Below, one piece after another: positions 56,708 to 64,000 of a stretch of 64,000 nt of DNA. The stretch is from Erodium maritimum. Lineage: Eukaryota; Streptophyta; Magnoliopsida; Geraniales; Geraniaceae. The DNA lies in assembly GCA_963921825.1 (NCBI GenBank), contig OY997594.1, positions 32,408,956-32,472,955 of the forward strand, read 5' to 3'. The translations under genes and the position numbers were made by a program. The number at the start of each line of letters is the position of its first letter. The first letter of the stretch is position 1. The notes under the pieces are model-generated. The model was not told the DNA's origin. It saw only the letters and a program-made list of their open reading frames with translations, and did not search any database.

Positions 56708-57410
56708 GACAAGATCAACCCTTGAAGGGTTCAAACAACAACCCTATTAAGGTTTTCCGAGAGCTTTTTATGATCCTATCAAAAAGTAGGATGAAAAGAA
56801 AGAGTCACAGGCGAGGAGAGAGGCTACTGTGTTTGTGGAGATTGCTGGAAGCAATAGGCTTAAATGATGAATTAGGGAAGGGAGGCGGCGGGGCAGAAAA
56901 AAGCGCAACCCTGCTTTTTTGTGTCCAAAGCAATAGTTAAAACTTAACACACATAAATATATGCAATTCCACTCCGGTGACAAGTTACTTTTTATTTTTT
57001 TGAAACGGGTAACTGGGGAAGTGCATTACAGCAAAAAAAGAAACCATACAAGGTAGAGCGTAACCGCCTAGGGTTCCAGAATTGTCCGGGCCGACCGTAC
57101 CAAGCCCAGCGCTCATGGACCCATAAAGATAACCTACTTGACATCGTATACAATAACTGAGGACATCCCCTTACCGACGTCTCAAAACAACGAGACAGAA
57201 AGTAAAGAGTCCTAACCAAAGCAGAAAGCAAAATGTTCCAACGACAAAGATAAAAATGTGAATACGAACACAAATAATGAGTTGTTGATGCAGGCTGGCC
57301 GAGACCTCCCAGCACTGGTTGTCCTGGGTCTGTAGGTATATGCCAGCAGTGGACAAACCCACCCATGCCGAGTCGGTTCATATCTACATAGGAGGCTTCC
57401 CCACCTCCGC

Positions 57411-57881
57411 CTATTTCATTTGGTCCTCCTTTGTACTGACTTCAACGTAAGACCGACGCGAGGGCGCCGACGACTGTGTCTCATAGAGGATGATCACCCC
57501 CTCTTTGGCCGAGCCCGGCTTGTCCTTCAAAGGCGAGGGCTCGCTTCCGGCGAGACCCCGAATATCAGGCGATGGAAGGATGGATCTAATGGCAGGCGGC
57601 GACGTGAAAGTGATACCGGGCAGATATCCCGTCGGGGATGGCTGTGTAGCGGCGAGATAGTTCGGTTGAACGAAATCCATGGCACTGGTGCAAACGAGGC
57701 AAACAGAACAGGGATGGTGGCGAGAGGGGGACAACCAACGCTGGTGGCGAGATGCACAACCGAGCGCTTCGACGGTGTGCGGCAGAAATGGAAGATCCGG
57801 CGATGCAGTGTTAGTAGCGCGAGACGAGGAAGAGGTCGTGGCACGGGGTGGACGAGCGGCGGCCGTCGACGACAAGATCAA
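57411..57881 (-). pseudogene. LINE-4 ORF1 start, unit 1
   Basis: Open frame of 156 codons. The inner Met (MDFVQPNYLAATQPSP) is the likely true start because it is the point where all three units agree. PSRRSYVEVSTKEDQMK near the end resembles the ...SYAEV segment of plant LINE ORF1. It lacks the nucleic-acid-binding domains, so no function is expected. Confidence 0.55.
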
Positions 57882-58523
57882 CCCTTGTAGGGTTCAAACA
57901 ACAACCCTATTAAGGTTTTCCGATAGCTTTTTATGATCCTATCAAAAAGTAGGATGAAAAGAAAGAGTCACAGGCGAGGAGAGAGGCTACGGTGTTGATG
58001 GAGATTGGTGGAAGCAGTAGGCTTCAATGGTGAATTGGGGGAGGTAGGCGGCGACGTAGAGAGAAGCGCAGCCCTGCTTTTTGGTGTCCAAAGCAATTGT
58101 TAAAACTTAACACACATAAATATATGCAATTCCACTCTGGGGACATGTTACTCTTTTTTTAAAACGGGTAAATGGGGAAGAAACCATACAAGGTAGAGCG
58201 TTACCGTTCAGGGTTCCAGAATTGTCCAGGCCGGCCGTAGCATGACCAGCGCTCATGCACCCATAAAGATAGCCTACTTGACATCGTAGACAATAATTGA
58301 GGACATCCCTTTACCAACGTCTCAAAACAACGAGACATAAAGTAAAAAGTCATAACCAAAGCATAAAGCAAAATGTTCCAATGACAAACATAAAAATGTA
58401 AATACGAACAGAAATAATGAGTTGTTGATGCAGGCTGCTCGAGACCTCCCAGCACGGGCTGTACCGGGTCTGTAGGTATAGGGCTGCAGCGGCAAAACCC
58501 ACCCCTACCAGGTCGGTTCATTC

Positions 58524-58898
58524 CTACATAGGAGGCTGCTCAGCCTCCGCCTGCTTCATCAGGTCCTCCTTTGTACTGACTTCAGCGTAAGACCGACGCG
58601 AGGGCGCCGGCGGGTGGGGCTCATAGAGGACGATCACCCCCTCTTTGGCCGAGCCCGGCTTTTCCTTCAAAGGCGAGGGCTCGCTTCCAGCGAGACCCCG
58701 AATCTCAGGCGATGGAAGGATGGATCTAACGGCAGGCGGCGACGAGAAAGTGATGTCGGGCAGAAATTCCGACGGGGATGGCTGTGTAGCGGCGAGATAT
58801 TTCGGTTGAACGAAATCCATGGCACTGGTGCAGACGAGGCAAACAGAACAGGGATGGTGGCGAGAGGGGCAGCAACCAACGCTGGTGGCGAGATGCAC
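58524..58898 (-). pseudogene. LINE-4 ORF1 start, unit 2
   Basis: Open frame of 124 codons containing MDFVQPKYLAATQPSP to KQAEAEQPPM, then a stop. It has the same end as unit 3, with a few substitutions, and the same missing C-terminal domains. Confidence 0.55.
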
Positions 58899-59663
58899 AA
58901 TCGAGCGCTTCGACGGTGTGCGGCAGAAATGGAAGATCCGGCGATGCAGGGTCGGTAGCGCGAGACGAGGTAGAGGTCGTGGGATGGGTTGGACGAGCGG
59001 CGGCCGTCAGCGACAAGATCAACCCTTGTAGGGTTCAAACAACAACCCTATTAAGGTTTTCCGATAGCTTTTTATGATCCTATCAAAAAGTAGGATGAAA
59101 AGAAAGAGTCACAGGCGAGGAGAGAGGCTACGGTGTTGATGGAGATTGGTGGAAGCAGTAGGCTTCAATGGTGAATTGGGGGAGGTAGGCGGCGACGTAG
59201 AGAGAAGAGCAGCCCTGCTTTTTTGTGTCCAAAGCAATCGTTAAAACTTAACACACATAAATATATGCAATTCCACTCTGGGGACATGTTACTCTTTTTT
59301 TAAAACGGGTAACTGGTGAAGAAACCATACAAGGTAGAGCGTAACCGTTCAGGGTTCCAGAATTGTCCAGGCCGGCCTAGCATGCCCAGCGCTCATGGAC
59401 CCATAAAGATAGCCTACTTGACATCGTAGACAATAATTGAGGGCATCCCCTTACCAACGTCTCAAAACAACAAGACATAAAGTAAAAAGTCATAACCAAA
59501 GCATAATGCAAAATGTTCCAATGACAAACATAAAAATGTAAATACGAACAAAAATAATGAGTTGTTGATGCAGACTGCCCGAGACCTCCCAGCACGGGCT
59601 GTCCCGGGACTGTAGGTATAGGGCAGCAGAGGCCAAACCCACCCCTACCGTGTCGGTTCATTC

Positions 59664-60125
59664 CTACATAGGAGGCTGCTCAGCCTCCGCCTGCTTCATC
59701 AGGTCCTCCTTTGTACTGACTTCAGCGTAAGACCGACGCGAGGGCGCCGGCGGGTGGGGCTCATAGAGGACGATCACCCCCTCTTTGGCCGAGCCCGGCT
59801 TTTCCTTCAAAGGCGAGGGCTCGCTTCCGGCGAGACCCCGAATCTCAGGCGATGGAAGGATGGATCTAACGGCAGGCGGCGACGAGAAAGTGATGCCGGG
59901 GAGAAATCTCGACGGGGATGGCTGTGTACCGGCGAGATAGTTCGGTTGAACGAAATCCATGGCACTGGTGAAGACGAGGCAAACAGAACGGGGATGGTGG
60001 CGAGAGGGGGAGCAACCAACGCTGGCGGCGAGATGCACAACCGAGCGCTTCGACGGTGTGCGGCAGAAATGGACGGTCCGACGACGTAGAGTCGGTAGCG
60101 CGAGACGAAGAAGAAGTCGTGGCAC
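59664..60125 (-). pseudogene. LINE-4 ORF1 start, unit 3
   Basis: Open frame of 153 codons containing MDFVQPNYLAGTQPSP and ending KQAEAEQPPM. It is the unit nearest the glycosyltransferase gene and is transcribed, if at all, away from it. Confidence 0.55.
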
Positions 60126-60143
60126 GGGCTGGACGAGCGGCGA

Positions 60144-60797
60144 CTACCAAGAAAGTGAACGACGAAGAAAACGGATGAAAAAGGAGGTTGTTAAAAGAAA
60201 ACCCAAAAAAGAGTATTGTTAAACCTTAGAAAGGCTATTATTGCACCCAATGAGGAATATTCAGACAGCTTGAAAACAAGATGCTTTAATGGTGGAATGG
60301 AGTTACTCTTAATTAAACAATTGATCAAAGTAATATAAATCTATATGTTCCAACCATCTGGCGGCCATAAACCTATGATACTAGGGTGATCACTCAACCA
60401 TTAGTAATAGTAAGTATACGAGCTGTACAAACAACCATGTGGCGGCCATTAAATGGCTCGATGGGCGTGATGAATTGTTAACTGGAGTTAGTCAACCTCA
60501 GTCATGTGCATAGATGACACTCCCCATTGCATATTCTAATCGATTTTATTCAACTCATGCACGCGTTATGCTTGTTCACGAAACATGATAGTAAAACATT
60601 TTTTATCCATCAAAGTATCATATACGTTTTTGATCTCATAAATTTGTAGATTAAAAACTCATACGTCACAACAAATTTACAATACCTTTAACCTTTCCTA
60701 TAAATACCATCTTAAAGTTGTGCAATATAGTCACATACCTTAAAAGCAATATTACCCTATATTTTCCTTTTTCTTTCAACTCCAAAAGATTTGGACC
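60144..60797 (+). promoter_or_regulatory. Upstream region of the glycosyltransferase
   Basis: AT-rich, with no element ends or long ORFs; this is the only sequence between the LINE array and the ATG. The cggcggccat phrase occurs at about 60360 and, as tggcggccat, at 60440. Any proximal promoter must lie here. Confidence 0.6.
60699..60706 (+). promoter_or_regulatory. TATA box of the glycosyltransferase gene
   Basis: tataaata in ccttt(c)ctataaatacc, about 92 bases before the ATG. Transcription would start near 60730, giving a leader of about 65 bases. Confidence 0.75.
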
Positions 60798-62255
60798 ATG
60801 CAAGAAAGCCAGCCACATGTTGCAATACTGGCTAGCCCCGGTTTGGGCCACCTCATCCCTGTCCTCGAGCTCGGCCACCTACTAGCCGGTCTTCACAGCA
60901 TGGACGTCACCATCTTCGTAGTGGCCACCGACGCTGCGTCATCAAAGTCTCATCTTCAAAAAGCCACCGAAAGAAGCCCAAAACTGAGAACCGTCACGCT
61001 CCCGCCGGTGGACATCTCCGGCTTGGTGGAGGGGTCAGCCTCTGTAGTGACACATCTGGCCCTGCTGATGCGTGAGTCGCTGCCCCACCTCCGGGAAGTG
61101 ATCTCGGCCATGAGGCACCCTCCGACTGCTCTCATCGTGGACCTGTTTGGGACGGAAGCTTTCAAGATAGCGGAGGAGTTCGGGATGCTCAAATACGAGT
61201 ACATGACCTCCAACGCTTGGTTTCTTGCCCTTACTACGTACCTTCCGCTTCTTCACAAGGAGGACGAGTACGACCACGCTATCCTCAAGAAACCCTTGAC
61301 GATTCCAGGTTGCAAACCGGTCCGGTTCGAGGACACACTCGAGTTCTTCACGGATAGAGACGACCAGGTGTTTAGGAAAGAGTTGTTGCGCATGGGAGTA
61401 GAGATCGCGACCAGTGATGGTATCTTGGTGAACACGTGGGAGGATTTGGAGCCTACAACGCTCCAAGCTCTCAGAACCAATAAGAAATTCGGCCCGGTCA
61501 CAAAAGTTCCGATTTATCCCATCGGTCCGCTCGTTCGAGCTGCTGAACCAGACGGTTCAGAGGGCCGTGACGTGTTAGAGTGGCTAGGCAAGCAAGTAAC
61601 GAAATCAGTGATTTACGTGTCGTTCGGGAGCGGTGGAACCCTCCCGGCGGAGCAAATGATGGAGCTGGCTTGGGGTTTGGAGCTGAGCCGGCAGGGGTTC
61701 GTGTGGGTGGTCCGACCGCCAATGGACGATCCCATGGGGACGTACTATAACCTCAAAAAGGACCACGATGGAACGCCCGAGTACTTGCCGGACGGGTTCT
61801 TGACCCGGACCCGAGGGAGGGGACTGGTGGTCCCCACATGGGCTCCACAAGCCGAGATACTGGCCCATGGAGCCGTTGGCGGGTTCTTGTCGCACTGTGG
61901 GTGGAACTCGGTTCTAGAGAGTATTACAAACGGGGTGCCCATGATCGCGTGGCCGCTTTATGCGGAGCAAAAGATGAACGCGGCCATGCTGACGGCGGAG
62001 ATGGGGGTTGCCATACGGCCAAAGACGGTGGAGAAAGTGGTTGGGAGAGAGGAGATAGCGGAGATGGTGAGGGTGGTGATGGACAGCGACAAAGGGGATG
62101 AGATGAGGAGGAGAGCTGAGGGGATGAAAGAGGACGCAAAGAAAGCTAGTGGTAAGGGAGGTTCCTCGTATGAGTCATTGTCACGAGTCATGAGACAGTG
62201 TCAGGCAAGACAGAACCTTCTCAAGCTCAAGGCTGAGGCTGCTTATGGTGGGTGA
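60798..62255 (+). CDS. UDP-glycosyltransferase, UGT72-like (GT1), 485 aa
   Basis: Transfers a sugar, most likely glucose from UDP-glucose, to the hydroxyl of a small phenolic in the cytosol. The N-terminal half has the catalytic His18 in SPGLGHLIP and its partner Asp115 in ALIVDLFG. The C-terminal PSPG box is complete at residues 348-391 (WAPQAEILAHGAVGG ... WPLYAEQ); the final Gln391 favours UDP-glucose. VIYVSFGSGGTL (271-282), WVVRPP and TPEYLPDGF are typical of group E, family UGT72, whose known members act on monolignols, hydroquinone, chlorinated phenols or flavonols. Length and lack of introns fit the family. The start at 60798 is supported by the TATA spacing and the usual short N-terminus before HVAILASPG. 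No stop or frameshift is seen. The exact acceptor cannot be read from sequence. It is flanked closely by repeats on both sides. Confidence 0.95.
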   Translation: MQESQPHVAILASPGLGHLIPVLELGHLLAGLHSMDVTIFVVATDAASSKSHLQKATERSPKLRTVTLPPVDISGLVEGSASVVTHLALLMRESLPHLREVISAMRHPPTALIVDLFGTEAFKIAEEFGMLKYEYMTSNAWFLALTTYLPLLHKEDEYDHAILKKPLTIPGCKPVRFEDTLEFFTDRDDQVFRKELLRMGVEIATSDGILVNTWEDLEPTTLQALRTNKKFGPVTKVPIYPIGPLVRAAEPDGSEGRDVLEWLGKQVTKSVIYVSFGSGGTLPAEQMMELAWGLELSRQGFVWVVRPPMDDPMGTYYNLKKDHDGTPEYLPDGFLTRTRGRGLVVPTWAPQAEILAHGAVGGFLSHCGWNSVLESITNGVPMIAWPLYAEQKMNAAMLTAEMGVAIRPKTVEKVVGREEIAEMVRVVMDSDKGDEMRRRAEGMKEDAKKASGKGGSSYESLSRVMRQCQARQNLLKLKAEAAYGG

Positions 62256-62469
62256 ATAATATGTATGTCGATTATACTAAACCACTACTAGTTTTCTAAA
62301 TTTCCATGACTTAGTTTGTTGTTGTTCAACTTGTCCTTGTCTTGCTTCTTCGGATCAAGGCATTGTCAATGAATTGATTTTTCAACATTTCGTTCTAGGT
62401 TGAGGCATGTGATTTTAAGAAATGTGGCATTAATTAATAATAGTCTTTCCGATTTAATATTGGCCATTG
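62256..62469 (+). other. 3' flank of the glycosyltransferase gene
   Basis: About 214 bases up to the Copia-A LTR. AT-rich, with aataat motifs at about 62254 and 62434, but no unambiguous AATAAA. The transcript probably ends here or inside the LTR. Confidence 0.5.
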
Positions 62470-64000
62470 TGTTGGGTCTCGAGGTAGGGTTGGAGATGAA
62501 CCAACTCGCAGCGGAAAATCAATGAAAACCAAGAGACAATTAAAACCATGAAACAACTAACAAAGAATGGATTAACAAGAGAAAAATTCAGCACTAGTTC
62601 TTACCAAAACAAGAACACCGGTTAACGAATGATTGGCTTGAGTCTCCAAGACGCCTACGTATCCACATGGGAATCAAAGCCACGTAGTTCTTCTCTTTGA
62701 GGCCTCAAGAACACAAACATAGAGGTGGAAACTAACCAAACCCGAAATGGCCATGGAAGAGGGAGAGAAAATGTGTTTCCTATTCTTGTCTTGTGTTTGT
62801 TATGTTGAAAAAAGATGACTTAAACATAACAAAACTCATACTTGTCCAACTAAAGGCATGGGACAAGTATGGTGTCAAGTAAGGTGTAAATAGGACAAAG
62901 TATGGCAAGACAAGATTGGGTTAGGTGGTGAATCACCAACACCTTAATCCTTGTCTTGCTTACTTAGTACTAATTAATCAAGACTTGATTAATTAGTTCC
63001 ATGGGCCTTGGTTGCATGGGCCTTTCATGGGCCTCTTGGAACATGTCCCGTGGCCATTTCCAACGAGGTCCCGTGATTCGCTCATCGCCTCCATGCCTTC
63101 CATACCGAAAATGTCCAACATTATCCGACGCGATCAATCCCAAGACTCCAAGCCTTGTCTCGATCTGTGAAGTCCTATTCACTTACGGGCACATGACCCA
63201 AAACCCAGTTTTGGTCATGTCCCGAGACAACTCCCTTTTGGCCATTCTCCATAAATGTGTCAATGAGTTTCATCCTCCGTGTGACCCTTAGGTTTATGCA
63301 TGTCAATAGATCAACGTAAAATCCCATTTTACTTGATCCTATTTAAGTGGCAACTAACGAGACTTTAGTATTGCCTGACACTACATAACGAATCGACCCT
63401 GTCGATTCTAACCTTTCCGTCGTCCCTGTCATTATCCTTTTATCTCCGATATCCTGATTGAGATAAGGCATAGAGCCGTCATCCTTATTATTCTCAATCA
63501 CTGTTCCTTGATATGTGAGATGACTGAAGATATGATACCCAGTATCATGTGCATGGCCATGCTATTCTTCCAGTCACTCTCGATCAAGTGGCCGAGAACC
63601 GATATCTTTCCCATACCTCAGTATGAGGGATAAATCCCTTAGCCGCCTTTCGTGTCACTCATGTAGCCCGTCCCTAAGCCAATCCTGGCCGTTATGGAAG
63701 CCCTGTTACGGACAACGTTAGGCTCAGGTCAAACTCAGTTGTTGACTACATAGCGATCACAAAGACTCCTTGGTCTAAGGATACATGACAAGCTACAACA
63801 CTGAATATGTTCATGACTTAATCTATGGCACATATTCAGGGCGGGTCGTCCAATATCATGTCCCACATGATATCTATGATCAGACTCCGGAATCTCATTC
63901 CAATGACTAACAGAACGTAAGCCATAAAGAGCCATCTTTCATACTAGTCGCTTCTAGTGAAGCTTTGTTGACTAGGGACCCATCGAGTGTGATCTATCTC
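62470..64000 (-). mobile_element. Copia-A LTR downstream of the glycosyltransferase, cut by window end
   Basis: Starts tgttgggtctcgagg exactly as at 46607 and follows that LTR closely for 1,531 bases. The expected full length is 1,688, so the end lies about 157 bases beyond the window. The left flank (ttaatattggccattg) is not a primer-binding site, so this is the outer end of a 3' LTR or a solo LTR. Its transcription would run leftward toward the gene. Confidence 0.95.

Larger units (their letters stand above)
56708..60143 (-). repeat. Tandem array of three LINE-derived units, about 1.14 kb each
   Basis: Units start at about 56708, 57871 and 59012, each with gacaagatcaaccctt(g)(t/a)agggttcaaac. 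Read on the minus strand, each has a short ORF1 start, then directly the LINE 3' tail (cttgtatggtttc, then ttacccgtttcaaaaaa or ttacccgttttaaaaaa), then about 250 bases of spacer, then the next unit. The body of the LINE is missing from every unit in the same place. The array was therefore made by duplicating an already deleted element together with its flank. Confidence 0.88.

Noticed and set aside
61035..61466. 143-codon ORF antisense to the glycosyltransferase
   Set aside because: Shadow of a GC-rich coding region on the opposite strand; it has no domain and no promoter.

Overview
The window reads as repeat-dense nuclear DNA of a flowering plant, probably a eudicot. The reasons are Ty1/copia and Ty3/gypsy LTR retrotransposons primed by initiator-Met tRNA, plant L1-type LINEs, and one intronless family-1 UDP-glycosyltransferase with a textbook plant PSPG box. 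Only that glycosyltransferase (60798-62255, +) looks like an intact cellular gene. A small ORF at 8557-8826 (-) with its own TATA box is a weak second candidate. I saw no tRNA, rRNA or CRISPR feature. All element assignments come from reading the sequence; no database search or alignment program was run.

Layout. 1-1303 is part of a reverse-oriented LTR of a copia family I call Copia-A. It sits inside the pol of a + strand relic, Copia-B (1304-7557). A gypsy solo LTR (4072-6925, TSD GCCAT) splits the Copia-B 3' LTR. 7558-10858 holds a LINE tail, the small ORF and AT-rich sequence. A second gypsy solo LTR (10859-13985, +) splits a dispersed repeat. 14540-16010 is a LINE reverse-transcriptase relic, interrupted by a gypsy element with two LTRs (Gypsy-2, 16011-25932, TSD GAAAC) that keeps gag but has lost most of pol. 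26290-27842 is an inverted copy of the dispersed repeat plus a 33-bp minisatellite. 27859-29543 is a 5'-truncated LINE with 16-bp TSDs.

29711-50880 is a nest. An RRM-type LINE (LINE-2) holds a reverse-oriented gypsy (Gypsy-3, 30798-50331), which in turn holds a 12.3-kb palindrome (35951-48294). The palindrome is two 3'-truncated Copia-A elements placed tail to tail, with arms of about 5.96 kb and a 414-bp centre. Both arms keep an outward 5' LTR whose transcription points inward. Read-through RNA could fold into a very long hairpin, as at maize Mu killer. This is the most striking structure in the window.

51600-53640 is GT-rich and unclassified. 54100-55338 is a LINE ORF1 relic, 55339-56237 an old copia LTR fragment, and 56708-60143 a tandem array of three roughly 1.14-kb LINE-derived units, each with a short ORF1 reading frame. 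The glycosyltransferase lies 655 bases beyond that array. A reverse-oriented Copia-A LTR starts 215 bases after its stop codon (62470-64000, cut by the window end) and could drive antisense RNA through it.

Many inactivating changes in the elements are C-to-T or G-to-A transitions, as expected for long-methylated DNA. The elements interact through nesting and recombination. The likely biological links are small-RNA silencing seeded by the palindrome and LTR influence on the glycosyltransferase gene.
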